From Gnetum montanum (taxonomy: Eukaryota > Streptophyta > Gnetopsida > Gnetales > Gnetaceae), in the NCBI GenBank assembly GCA_015680685.1, contig MNCI01008366.1, positions 1,155,145 through 1,219,144 of the forward strand: 64,000 bases of DNA, written 5' to 3'. Made by a program: the position numbers and the translations under genes. The notes beneath the pieces were generated by a model. The model saw only the letters and a list, made by a program, of their open reading frames with translations. It had not been told where the DNA came from and searched no databases. This document shows positions 31,263 through 42,180 of this stretch, piece by piece. The number at the start of each line of letters is the position of its first letter. Within the stretch, counting starts at the first letter, position 1.

Positions 31263-31898
31263 GCCACCTATGCTAGTCATTTGGGGGCCTTAGTTATTTT
31301 TAATTTTTATTTTACACATTTTTGTTTTTCACATTTTTTTCACAAATTTTTGTTTTACATGTTTTTTTTTACAAGTTTTTATTTTGCACATTTTTGTTTT
31401 ACGAATTTTCTTTAAATTTTCTTGTTTTTGTTTTACATCATCGTTATACTTTTTCACTTTTTGTGTGTGTGTGCGCGCGTGTGATCCACCTTGTAAGTTT
31501 GTCACCCAATAAGTGTTCTTCATGATGGTATGAACTGTTTTCATGTTGATTGCTAATGTTTGGTTTTTACCTTTAAGTCACGATGTTGATACTAAGGTAT
31601 GTTTCTTTTGATATGGTAGGCTATGAGTTCACTTCATCCATTCCTCCACAAGTTTCTATGTCTCTCTCGACTTGGAAATGTATAGTCCCTTTCTAAATAA
31701 GAACTATAACAAATCGGTGACTAGGCATTTCTCAAACTAAGGAAGGACTCAAGGATCGAAAAGGGTGTGACTTCAAGGGAACTTGATGCATTTTTGTTGG
31801 CCATTCTCTTAGTTGCTTGGATGTTTTCTTCTTGAGTTTTTTTACCGTTTCGACGTTACCTAATCATCGGGAAGTTGAGCAAATAAAAATAACAAAGT
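31263..31898 (+). other. E6 non-coding stretch
   Basis: T-rich with repeated TTTTTGTTTTACA-like units (31300-31440) and a short GT/GC microsatellite at 31461-31482. No coding capacity. Confidence 0.6.
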
Positions 31899-31974
31899 CT
31901 TTGCATGGTGTGGTTCTCACGCATAAACACATAAAACAAAAAAAAATGAAAAATTGAGAATTCAAAGCACACCC
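31899..31974 (+). ncRNA. E6 A-loop hairpin
   Basis: GGTGTGGTTCTCA, A-rich loop, TGAGAATTCAAAGCACACC. The inner stem TTCTCA/TGAGAA replaces TTCCCAT/ATGGGAA of E4: both arms changed together. Confidence 0.68.
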
Positions 31975-32056
31975 CTTAGATGGAATAATTTCTTGGGCTA
32001 CAAGCACTAGTTATGGAACTCAAAATAAAAAAGTTCCCTCTAACTAAGGCCCTTCT

Positions 32057-32184
32057 NNNNNNNNNNNNNNNNNNNNNNNNNNNNNNNNNNNNNNNNNNNN
32101 NNNNNNNNNNNNNNNNNNNNNNNNNNNNNNNNNNNNNNNNNNNNNNNNNNNNNNNNNNNNNNNNNNNNNNNNNNNNNNNNNNNN
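32057..32184. other. Assembly gap, 128 N
   Basis: Unresolved bases in the 3' non-coding part of E6. The flanks are the CCTCTAACTAAGGCCCTTCT block and the 53-nt stem-loop block. Their distance in E4 is about 400 bases, so the gap size may be a poor estimate. Confidence 0.99.
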
Positions 32185-32904
32185 AATGTGGGTTTGTCAG
32201 GGCATTAAGGGCATGAGCCTACTTTGGGGAGGACCCACTAACATTCCTATTTGGTGCACCAATTAAATTATTTCCCCTAACATTTTTGCAATCCATTTTA
32301 TTTTGTTCATTTCCATCTTGACATCCACTTTATCGACGTTACCATTTTATCTTTTTATCCATCTTTCTTATTCCTTTTCTTTCTCCATTCTATCGCTACC
32401 AGAGGTTCGCGATTAGTCATGGGGGTATGGGGGTACAGGGCCCAATTTTTTCGATTTTCTCCTAACCCCTACACCTTCGGTAGTCACCAACATTATATCT
32501 CCAAATCCATATCAGCCATACCACAACTCAACCAATGGACCTTTCACCAAATCAAGGTATCAACTACATTGAAATTCATTTACCCTTGCTAATACAAAAA
32601 TTGTGTTGTGTGTGCATATGGTAATCATGCAACAACGGATTGGATTTGGAAGGAACACTTGGAATGGAGCAATACTAAAGAAACTATGCAAGGAGCAAGA
32701 CCAATGGTGCACTTACAGATGGACAACGAAAGGTGCAATTTTGGTGTTGGCAGCAGCAACACTTCTTTCTCTCTCTCTTTCTTAGCTACCAAATGAGGCC
32801 TAATGTTAATGTAATAAGGTGTTCACTCTTGTTTTCATGAACACCAATGTTGTTTTGTCTTGTAATGATGATCCGTTCACATGTCATCCCATTAGTTTCA
32901 TTTG
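32185..32904 (+). other. E6 3' non-coding region after gap
   Basis: Has the 53-nt stem-loop block in a divergent form (TTTGTCAG 32193-32200; CTAACATT 32239-32246), a doubled GGGGGTA purine motif at about 32418-32433, and a tail with ATGAACACCAATGTTGTTTT shared with E4 and E5 near their ORF2 end. ORF2 itself is not recognisable. Confidence 0.6.
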
Positions 32905-32976
32905 AGTCAATAATCCCATACCATCCCAATATTTGTAAGGAACTCAAGGACAAGTTTTCATTTAGTCATGGGGGTA
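32905..32976 (+). promoter_or_regulatory. E6 3' terminal block and polypurine tract
   Basis: TCAATAATCCCATACC, CTCAAGGACAAGTTTTCATTT, AGTCATGGGGGTA, then the LTR. Same arrangement as E4, E5 and E9. Confidence 0.78.
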
Positions 32977-33904
32977 TGATTGGACGCGATATCCCATGGG
33001 CCACGATATCGCGTACGTGATATCGTGTCCGCCATGATATCGCATGGGCCACGATATCACGTCTGCTGCGATATCGCATCCCACATGATATCACATCATC
33101 CCCCGCAATATCGTGTACATGATATCACGTCATCCCCTGCAATATCGTGTATGCGATATCGTGGTGCGTCGCAAAATCTATAAATAAGCGGTGGTTCTCC
33201 CTTCTTTTCCATGCTAGGCCTAGACCGTAGGGAAACTCTGGTAGTTTGATCACTCTAGAGATAGAATATTTTCCATGTGCCTGCAATAGGAGCTCCAAAG
33301 TAAACGGATCTTTATTCGAGCAAACATTGTACCTGAACACATGTTTGTGTACAGCAATAAAGACGAACTTCCTGGATAAACCTTGCAGTGCATGGAATAG
33401 GATAATTAGGATTTTATTTAATGTTATTTACTATTTTCCATTTAAATGCTTTATTAGGAATTAAATCTCTCTCAACCCTTCTCTCCTAGTTAAGTGCCTC
33501 AGTACGACCGCTTCGAGCATGTGTGTTACGCGTGGTGATCCCAACAACGACTAGCGTTTGGTAACCACGGTTGCATTAGTTCAGGGTGTGAACGGTAAGT
33601 GGGAATGGATGTCAACGCTAGGTTAATTAAATCTTAGTTAGTTAGTTATAGTTAGTCAACTAGTCTCTTTACCTTTCTCATTATCAGCATAGGAGATTAA
33701 AATCAAAAAGACCATAAAAATCATATACCTCGAACTTACTTAACCATACCATAACAAATACAAGTAACTCTAGGAAGACAACGAATGATTAACCTTAAGT
33801 ATTCCATGAGGCATGTAGGCACTTAGTCTACGGAGTTCGACCGAATCACGCTTGTTACGCTTGTATTCGTATGGTTGAGTGTAGGGGTACCTCACCACTC
33901 ATCA
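32977..33904 (+). repeat. E6 second LTR (928 bp) with expanded GATATC array
   Basis: TGATTGGACGCG ... CACTCATCA. Its U3 (32988-33160) has nine GATATC and two AATATC words versus four and one variant in the 5' LTR, which accounts for the 94-bp difference. TATAAATA at 33179-33186. The downstream sequence is near-identical to the 5' LTR. Confidence 0.95.
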
Positions 33905-33905
33905 T

Positions 33906-34044
33906 TGGCACCGTTGCTGGGGACTAAGTGTTTGTGGGCTAAGTAGAACATAGGATATTACTCACATCGTTGGAAGCTTAAACGAACCTTAGGGTTAATC
34001 AAATGAAAATTATATAAGGGTTAATTAGCACATTGATAAGACAT
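33906..34044 (+). promoter_or_regulatory. E6 second primer site and leader copy
   Basis: TGGCACCGTTGCTGGGGA at 33906-33923 followed by the leader up to GATAAGACAT, directly after the second LTR. Matches 27794-27934. It is a remnant of another internal region. Confidence 0.88.
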
Positions 34045-34440
34045 TGCTTCGAGCACGTGCGTTACACATGGTGATCCCAGCAACGACTAGCATTTGGTAA
34101 TCACGGTTGCATTGGTTTAGGGTGTGAATGGTAAGTGGGAATGGATGCTGATGGTAGGTTAATTAAAGCTTAGTTAGTTAGTTAGAGTTAGTCAACTAGT
34201 CTCTTTACCTTTCTCATTATCAGCATAGGAGATTAAAACCGAAAAGACCATAAAAATCATATACCTCGGACTTACTTAACCATACCGTGACAAATACAAG
34301 TAACTCTGGGAAGACAATGAATGATTAATCTTAAGTGTTCCATGAGGCGTGTAGGCACTTAGTCTACGGAGTTCGACCAGATCGCGTGTGTTACGCTCAT
34401 ATTCGTATGGTTGAGTGTAGGTGTACCTCGCCGCTCATCA
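34045..34440 (+). repeat. E6 third LTR, 5'-truncated (396 bp)
   Basis: Starts inside R/U5 (GCTTCGAGCACGTGCG) and ends CCGCTCATCA followed by the GATGG duplication. Everything between the leader and mid-LTR is missing. Confidence 0.9.
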
Positions 34441-34445
34441 GATGG

Positions 34446-35467
34446 GAACCACATCATGCAAAGACTTGTTCAACTTCTTGTTATTGGTCGACATGGAATG
34501 GTAAGAAATCCATAAAAACACTCATGTATCTAAGTAAGCAGAAGAGTACAAAGAGTATTTAATCCTCTTAAAGTCACATTCTATGTAAACCTTTGAATCC
34601 TTTCTAATTCTAGAAACCACCAAGGTTACAAATTTATTAAAGGTTGATTTAATGAAAGGGACCTCATACTTCCAAAATAAGGAAAATTGGATGGGTGGAT
34701 GTCCTATTCCATGAAAAAGAAACAATGTCTTAGCCATTGATACAAAAATTCAAAAATAAAAACTAGACATTAGCAAACAAAAACATTAAGAGTAAACCAC
34801 CATTAGCAATAGCTACAACGCCATTGTGTCTTGTTAGCACAAAGAATGTTTATTAATAGAAATTAGAAAATCACACTAAAATAAAGTAAAATATATAAGA
34901 AAGTGTAAAATATTCAAGAAAAAGTTAAATGTACTAAAAATGGTGTAAAACAAAAAAATGGTGTAAAATAGGAAAAAAATTTAAAAATCAAAAAGGTGTA
35001 AAATAAACAATTTGCAAAAACAAAAATATGTAAAACAAAAAATAGAAAAATTGATGAGCCATGTATGTGGTTAGCATGAACGGCCATCTCCACCATGACT
35101 AAGTTGGAAGGAGGAGATCCAAAAAATTGAGCATGGTTGTCCATTTGTTGAGGTATTTGTTGCACTAGCTTGCTTGGGCTTGTGGAAAGGTTTTGCCTAT
35201 TAGATGTTGACCAATTGCTTTTTGTCTGGGCTTTCAGATTTGTATATGATCATGGCCCTAGAAGGAAAGGTTTCATCAATTATATAAGGCTCCTCCCATA
35301 ATTTCTATAACTTAGTTTGTTGAGCTATGTGTGTGGGGTTCCAGTAAAGGACCTTATCTCCTGGTTAAAGGTTGATCCTTCTAATTCTTAGGTCGTTGTT
35401 TGTTGAATGCCTTATGCATTTCATTCAAGGATAAGGCAACCAATCGATTTTCATCTAGCTGTGCTAT
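34446..35467 (-). mobile_element. E5 segment 2: 3' non-coding start and integrase C-terminus
   Basis: Resumes with the 5' arm of the A-loop hairpin, then a non-coding stretch (no gene) with the inverted purine box at 35083-35096, and integrase from 35165. It is cut by E7 at 35468-35472. Confidence 0.85.
35165..35467 (-). pseudogene. E5 integrase C-terminal fragment
   Basis: On the minus strand: F-x-x-GDKVLYWNPTHIAQ-type block (about 35330-35370), LWEEPYIIDETFPSRAMII (about 35250-35300), then VNI*QAKPFHKPKQASATN. It corresponds to the E4 C-terminus. It continues at 41844 after E7. Confidence 0.8.
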
Positions 35468-35472
35468 GCTAA
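35468..35472. other. Target site duplication of E7 (left), GCTAA
   Basis: Matches 41839-41843 exactly. Confidence 0.88.
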
Positions 35473-36290
35473 TAATGAAATGTGTTTCTATCTACTCTGA
35501 TGTCGAGTATGTGGCATTGTGTACATGAGATCGGGGTATATACCTTGGCCTATAAATGTGACACTTGGGCTCCCAATTTGGGGTTAGTTTTGCAAGTAAT
35601 TTTTCATAGTTTTGTCAATAGAGTAGTTGAATTTTTGTAGTTTTATTCCGTAATCTTAGAGAGTAGTCAGTGAGTGCCCATAAAGTGGATTTGAGTCAGT
35701 TGTACGAAGTCTTATTCAACTAGCAATATACCTAGACATATTTCATGAGCAGTAATAAGATTGAGGTTGATTCTTATTCATTACAACACTTTGACTTAGA
35801 TTGGATTTACTTTCCATGCAATTTACTTTTCATGTACTTAGTTAATATTTACATTTTCATGCATGTTAATTAATTAAGTACATAAGTATGATCACTTTGA
35901 GCATGCATATGAATCTTGGTAATCCCAAAAATGCTTAATGTTTGGTAATCCAACAGCATTATATGTGTTCAAGATGTGCACAAGAAGTGGGATCAAATAC
36001 TTATGGTAGGCTAGTTGATTATTAATTAGCAATTAGATTAATTGAATTGAGTTTTAACCTATTGTTAATCATAAAATAATAAAATATACAATAATAAAAA
36101 TCATATGCCTCACTATAGACTAAACCATATGTGACAAAGCTATAACTAGTCCAAGTGTGAAGACAACAAACTACGATTAAGGCATACCAATCTAGATGCC
36201 ACAACTAGTCTCATCATGGAATTTGATCGGATTGTGCATGAGCACTTGTGATTCATATGGTTGGGCATAAGGGTACCTCGCCGCTCATCA
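35473..36290 (+). repeat. E7 5' LTR (818 bp)
   Basis: Starts TAATGAAATGTG (first dinucleotide mutated from TG) and ends GCTCATCA. U3 has GATGTCGAGTATGTGGCATTG; TATAAATG at 35551-35558; AATAA polyadenylation region about 35755. Confidence 0.92.
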
Positions 36291-36291
36291 T

Positions 36292-36309
36292 TGGCACCAT
36301 TGCCGAGGA
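36292..36309 (+). promoter_or_regulatory. E7 primer-binding site, tRNA-Asp type
   Basis: TGGCACCATTGCCGAGGA, one base after the LTR. Confidence 0.82.
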
Positions 36310-36422
36310 TGATGCTAGTTATCTAGATTAGGTATATTATACATGATTGATGTAAAGGTACGAATGATCTATCTATTAAAAAATATAAATATTTTAAATC
36401 ACACACATTATCATACAAAACC

Positions 36423-38415
36423 TTGTCTTCTTCACACATGATCCATAATGCATCGTATGATGAGAACACTCGTAGGAGAAATGATAGGATATATACTGAA
36501 GAAAATTTGAGTGAACAACCTCAAACAAGTGTTTCCTATGCTCATTTAGACCCTTACTACACCCAAAGATTATATTCAACTCGTGCAGACAATCCTAGAG
36601 AAGACGGAGAAAGTCCTAGAATAAGGAAGGCCTCAAGGCTTAGCACGTCCTCTAAGCTTAGAAAAGATAAATCAAGGGACCGTGGGGAGAACTATAGAAG
36701 TCATGGTGATTCTTCTAGTTCCTCATCTTCCTCTCCCTCTTCAATGTCTAGTTCTGATGAAGATGAATGTGGTATAGAGATAGACCTCCACTATAGGATC
36801 AAGACAAAGATAGAAATTGATCCCAAGGGAAAAATCAAAGACATCATAATGAGCATAGATAAGATCATCACAATCAAATGAATAGAAATAGAAATTTTCA
36901 TCACAACATGTTTGATGATGATGAGCCCTTGTTGGCCACTAAGAACCTGATGCAAATCACAAAGGTAATTAAGATGCCTCATAGGCATTGTAAGGAAAGT
37001 TGCCTACCTAGGCTTGATATTAATAATATCCCTAAATTTGTAGGAGGCTATGATTTGGATCCATAACATCATTAAAAGGCTTCCATGATGCCTGTGCCTT
37101 ATACAACATTGAAATTGGATGACAAAAGCTTAAGCTCTTTCCTAGGACACTATTGATGAAGCTGAAAGTTGGTATAGATGGTTGGAACCAAGTTCCATTC
37201 ACTAGTGGTCCACAATTCCAAAACTTTTCAAAAAACAAATATGAAACCTATGCCAAAGTATCCAACCTAAGAAAAGAAATCCAAGAGTTGAAAAGAAAAT
37301 CATGAACCCTTGGAAGTGGCTTTGGAAAGATACTATTTGCTACCACATAGATGCCCAGGCCATGGTTTCTCTAAGGAAATGTAACTTTTCCAAATCATAG
37401 ATGGCCTTCATAATGAAACAAGGAAGACCCTTGGGATGTATGCTCTAGGTAAATTATATGAGCTACGAATCCATTAGATCAAAGAGTTAATCAAGCATGT
37501 GACAAAAGTAAAAGGAGAGCTATGCAAATGGGAGAATGTAGAGGAAAATAACTAGGACCCAACTCTACAAAAGAAACATGTCCATATCTATGATAAGGAA
37601 AAAGAGGTAGCTCTCGATGAGATGATTTTATAGTGAACCTTGCCAATAAAAAATTCTCTTACTGAGCTTGAAGCAAAGTTGGATAAGATGTTGAAATTGA
37701 TGGATGAGAAAGTTAAAACTTGTGAAGAAATCATAGAGGAGAGAGTAGCGCAAAACGAATCAAGCAATCACAACAAAAGTAGGAAAAAGAACCAAGAAAT
37801 AGCTAGGAACACTTTTTAGCAAGAAGGAAAAATGCCTAAAGAAAGTGAGGCTATAGACTCAACCATAGACAAAAATAATGAATGTGACATTTACATACAT
37901 GACCATCTAAAGGGCCATTGCCCAATCTTGTTGCATCTACATAAGAGTTGGTTGGGGGCATTAAATCTGAGGTTTGTATAGAAGTACATGTCTAGGAGAT
38001 TTCCTCTTCTACATAGTAATTTTAAACAACCCCAAAACCAACCGTACTATCATAGGGGGACTTATTACTAACCTCAACATTGACATCAACAGTAGTGGCA
38101 ACAACCATAGTCGTGGAGGAGGTCACCACCAAACCAGCCCTATCTTTCCTACCAATCGAACCCACATAGGTATTATGTTTAACACCCTATTTCACCAACT
38201 AGCTTTACTTCCTCTACTTAAAATCACTACTACCACACTCTTGAATATCATTATCCTACAACATCTTATACAAGATCACCACCTCACACCTCTTACCCTA
38301 CCTCATATTCTCAATATTCTCATACTCACCTCCACCATATGTCACCTCCAACAACACAAGAAGGTTCAACATCACAACATCAATAAGAGAATTCCACTTG
38401 TGCTATGAACATACA
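36423..38415 (+). pseudogene. gag: E7 gag (short N-terminus type)
   Basis: The usual MSSSH start is present but its ATG is TTG (36423). The N-terminus (SSSHMIHNASYDENTRRRND, YAHLDPYYTQRL) differs from the PPNR-containing N-terminus of E1, E2, E4, E6 and E8. A Ser-rich linker (36705-36760) is followed by the capsid core (KNLMQITKVIKMPHRHCKES at about 36940, RLDINNIPKFVGGYDLDP). A late helical part (ELEAKLDKMLKLMDEKVK near 37665-37720) precedes the knuckle, now ECDIYIHDHLKGHC (one Cys lost, about 37880-37925). The tail (37974-38408) is read in several frames. TGA replaces Trp near 37120. Confidence 0.85.
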
Positions 38416-39361
38416 TGTAAATGATAACACTAGTAGATCTCAACCAAAGTCTCAAGAATGTCTTTTCTGGAGAAAAGGTCGTAAGCCAAAGCAAAACACT
38501 AATGGACCTACTACATCACCTAAACCAGCATAAGGCCAACCTGATGCAACAACCTTCCTTACAAAAATGATGTCTTCTAATCATATGCAAAAGCAAACAA
38601 CCATCACCACTCTAATGTAAGACATAAATAATATACCTATCATTGTGGAGAGATAGAAGAATCCATGCATCGCCAATAATGATAAAAGGTGTAGTTGGGG
38701 GTTGGAAGTTTGAAATATTAACACAACCCCTATACTGGTCCATCATAAAGTTCAAGAGCAAGTGTGTGAGAAAAAGCTAGCCTACGCAATAGCCACTAAA
38801 CCAGAAGACACCCAGTCACTTAAAAATGAGAATATAAACATATTTCAAAGATGCATGGAAGTAATTAATTTGCTTATTAGTTCTGAAATTTTCTAATTCT
38901 TCATATGTTTTCTATTTCTTAATATTTTTCTTTTCTTTATACTTTTTCTCTTTTCTTGAGTCATTCTCTTTATGTTTTATGAATGTATTTTATGTTTTTC
39001 TTAATAAAATTGCCAAGTCATGATGCAGAAGTCAATGCTATGTGTTGGATTTTTTGTGTTATGCTATCAAGATGATTGGGTAGGTAATTGTGTAAAGCAA
39101 TGAGACCACCTCATCCATCCCTCCAATTCTTTGAATAAAAGGTCTTTTTCATGGAAACAATTTGGTTCTTCTTTTATGAAACTAAAATTCATTAATGATC
39201 ATTGAACCTTGAAGAAAGAGGGAATGAGCAAGGGGAAATGGCAAAGGGTGTGACCTCAAGGGAACTTGTTGTGTGATCTTATTGACTTCCTTCATGTGGT
39301 TTATGACTCCTCTTGTAATGTATCATCACTCCCTTATCAACCAATAAAAAGGAAGCTTTAT

Positions 39362-39460
39362 CTTTGCATGGTGTGATTCCCATTCAAAAAACAAAAAAAA
39401 AACAAAGAGGAAAAAGACAACAATAATAATAAACAATGATGAGAATTAAAAGCACATTTC
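39362..39460 (+). ncRNA. E7 A-loop hairpin
   Basis: GGTGTGATTCCCATT, a long A-rich loop, ATGAGAATTAAAAGCACA. The inner stem is partly disrupted. Confidence 0.55.
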
Positions 39461-39933
39461 TTGGACACAATAATGGGCTATGACCACTAGTTATGGGGCT
39501 AGAAAGACACATTACCCATGCTTAAAGGCATTCCTCTAACTAAGGCCCTTCCTTCCTTCTTCTCTTTTATTCTCTTTTTGGAGTGATGATTGTTCTTTGA
39601 GGTGGTTGTGGACTCATGGTGGTTGGCAGGATGGAACACATCAATGCGAGATCATTGTTCATAGTATGGACTTGGTTTGAACTTGAACAAATAGGTATGT
39701 TGATCATTTTAATCACACTTGTTACAAAAACCTATTGTAGACATGGTCAAGTACCTTACATCTCGATCTCTACAATCCCTTCTCATCCCATTATTCACCA
39801 CACTGCTACATGTAATTATGAGCCTTTTGGTTTTGAGCAGAACATCCTAACCATGGCAGTTGTATGTTGTTTGGAACAAAGGCATGGTCTACGTTTAACC
39901 TCTTAAGTGCCCATAGACATCTACAAAAGTAGT

Positions 39934-39986
39934 TATGCAAGGGCATTATGGAAAAAATCCTAATTTGGAGAAGACCCACTTGCATA
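39934..39986 (+). ncRNA. E7 53-nt stem-loop
   Basis: TATGCAAG and CTTGCATA arms are intact; 53 nt in total, although the loop differs clearly from E4. Confidence 0.65.
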
Positions 39987-40962
39987 ACTTTTGTTGATCA
40001 TGGCTTTAAACTAACCTTCACATCTTCTAGAACATCAATGACGGTGTCTCTGAGTTTATGCATGATTTTGAAACTACTTCTCATCTATTTCATTAATTTT
40101 TCCTACTTTTCTATTTCCATATCCATTAATATATATTGGCCATCTTCTAAATTAGACCTTTGATTTAAATTATTCAAAAACCCATGTGCTTCTGGAGTTA
40201 TGCTTATTAGTCATGGGGGCTAGGGATGCCTACTTTAAAATTTTTGAAATTTTTCCAATATCTTATTTTTGAACATCATGGTAACTAATGGTATTTGATC
40301 AAAATAATGTGAACATCTTGATGATTTTAGTTACCTCATAGCCTTGGGCATAGTATGTTGTAATCACCTTATGCCTAAAAGAAAAATAAGGGATCCAAAA
40401 AGGGCTAATTATTAAGGAAAATTTTTCATAACTAATGTTGGTCCTTTGATGAATATAGGTGATGCTAAAAGAAACATCTAAGGAAGAAGGTCTTTTTCCA
40501 TGCACAAAAATAAAGCCAAAAGAGGAAAAACAGAGGATATGACCATGGACACATCATAGAAGATACAAGATGGTAGCTCAAGCTTTGCATGTTTGCTAGA
40601 TCCATGGGGCAATGAGAAAAAACTTCAGTCCACCCTTCAAGAATGTTCTGCATAACCAGAGTAGCACTAACATAACAATCCAAGTTAAAAGTTTACCACC
40701 GCTAACAACAACAAAAAGAATAATCTTCAGTGGATTTTTAATGACCTCTACAAATTTTGTAATCTTCAATGTCTGTCCAGTCTTTTTTTCACTTTGTCAT
40801 TTTATATGCATCCACTTGAATAAAATTTTGTAATGTGGCACTCAAAGTCAATCAATTGTTTACATATCAGTAAATAATCCCATACCTTCCCAATATTTTA
40901 TACGGAACTTGTTTCTCATTTTGTTTAACTTAAGGATGATTTTTCATTCAATCATAAGGGTA

Positions 40963-41838
40963 TGATTAAACATGTTTCTATTTACTCTGATGTCAGGTAT
41001 GTGACATTAGAGCCATGACATCACATACATGATGTCAAAGTCTAGATTCGATGTTGGATATCTAATGTCAAGGTATATACTTAGGCCTATAAATATGACA
41101 CCTGTGCTCTCGATTTGGGTCTGGTTTTGCAAGTAGTTTTTTATAGTTTTGTTAATAGAGTAGCTGAATTCTTGTAGTTTTATTTTGTAATTTTAGAGAA
41201 CAGTTAGTAAGTGCCCACAGAGTGAATTTGAGTTAGTTGTACAAAGTCTTATTTGACTGGTAATGTACCTGGACATATTCCATGAGAAACAATAAGATCG
41301 AGATTGATTCTTATTCATTACAGCACTTTGAATTAGATTGGATTTACTTTCCATGTAATTTACTTTTCATGTACTTAGTTAATATTTACATTTTCATGGA
41401 TGTTAATTAATTAAGCACATAAGTACGATTTCTTTGAGCATGCATATGACTCTTGGTAATCCCAACAACACTTAATGTTTGGTAATCGGTAGCGTTATCC
41501 GTGTTCAAGATGTGCACGGGAAGTGGGATCAAATACTTATGTTAGGGTAGTTGATTATTAACTAGTAATTAGATTATTTACATTGATTATAAATTAAGTT
41601 TCAACCTATTTTTAATCATGGAATAATAAAATATAAAGTAATAAAAATCGTATGCCTCACTCTGGACTAAACCATACATGACAAAGCTACCACTAGTCCA
41701 AGTGGGAAGACAATGAATTGCGATCAAGGCATAGTGATCTAGATGCCACAACTAGTCCCATCCATGAAATTTGACCAAATCATGTATAAACACTTGTGAT
41801 TCATATGGTTGGGTGTAGGGGCATCTCATAACTTATCA
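40963..41838 (+). repeat. E7 3' LTR (876 bp)
   Basis: TGATTAAACATG ... ACTTATCA. U3 with GATGTCAGGTATGTGACATT, GATGTC and GGATATC-like words; TATAAATA at 41088-41095. Confidence 0.92.
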
Positions 41839-41843
41839 GCTAA
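41839..41843. other. Target site duplication of E7 (right), GCTAA
   Basis: Matches 35468-35472; E5 integrase resumes directly afterwards. Confidence 0.88.
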
Positions 41844-42180
41844 GGTCAAGGTCCAAGTCACAGGTTGTTGAAAGTGTATGAAGCTCAGACTAAATCGGGA
41901 GCATTGGAAGTTTTCTAAACACCAACTCATAGCAAGAGTAGTCTATAGCGAGTTTCCATGTTGAGCAGTAGGCCCAAAGGGCATCATTAAGTTTCATGCT
42001 CCAATCTCTCCTATATTTGCTAACAATTCTTATTAGAATCTTTGTGATCTTCTTGTTAGTAACCTCTACTTGACCATTGGGTTAGGGTTAGTAGGTTGTT
42101 GTTAATTTATGTTCAACTCTTAAGTGTTGCATGAGTTTATGAAAAGTAGCACTTGTAAGATGGATTTTGTTGTCAAAAAC
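41844..42180 (-). pseudogene. E5 integrase, middle fragment
   Basis: Minus strand carries the core-to-C-terminal part (LLHKLM*HLRVEHKLTTT-like near 42110, VEVTNKKITKILIRIV near 42030-42070, LNDALWAYCSTWKLAI near 41935-41985). It is bounded by E7 on the left and E8 at 42181. Confidence 0.82.
42176..42180. other. Target site duplication of E8 (left), AAAAC
   Basis: The right copy is AAAAT at 52087-52091: four of five identical, with a C/T difference. Confidence 0.7.

Larger units (their letters stand above)
26959..34440 (+). mobile_element. E6: young non-autonomous gag-protease element with LTR, internal, LTR, leader, partial LTR
   Basis: 5' LTR 26959-27792, primer site, gag, protease, then directly the post-pol purine box and the 3' non-coding part; no RT, RNase H or integrase. 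The second LTR (32977-33904) is followed by a second primer site and leader and then by a 5'-truncated third LTR ending at 34440. The GATGG duplication flanks the entire unit, so it is one insertion. LTR copies differ at few positions outside the U3 array, and CpG-rich words persist, so it is likely the youngest in the window. Confidence 0.9.
38416..40962 (+). other. E7 3' part: protease remnant and non-coding region
   Basis: 38416-38895 aligns only with the end of the gag-pro frame of E3; the protease core is missing. Then a T-rich stretch, the GGGTGTGACCTCAAGGGAAC block at 39247-39266, A-loop hairpin 39362-39460, 53-nt stem-loop 39934-39986, a GGGGGC motif at about 40213, and the terminal block AATAATCCCATACC...ATAAGGGTA before the LTR. 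ORFs of about 70-96 codons here are not conserved. Confidence 0.65.
35473..41838 (+). mobile_element. E7: gag-only non-autonomous element
   Basis: LTRs 35473-36290 and 40963-41838, tRNA-Asp primer site, gag of the short-N-terminus type, then non-coding sequence to the 3' LTR. Protease is nearly gone and RT, RNase H and integrase are absent. It is inserted in the integrase of E5, and GCTAA duplications confirm the ends. Confidence 0.92.

Noticed and set aside
31461-31482. GT/GC microsatellite
   Set aside because: Ordinary short repeat inside the T-rich non-coding part of E6.
32013-32216. Open frame crossing the N gap
   Set aside because: It exists only because N bases cannot contain stops; the flanks are non-coding in relatives.
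39616-39906. 96-codon frame in E7 (MVVGRMEHINARS...)
   Set aside because: No counterpart in other elements at the same position; it lies in the 3' non-coding region.
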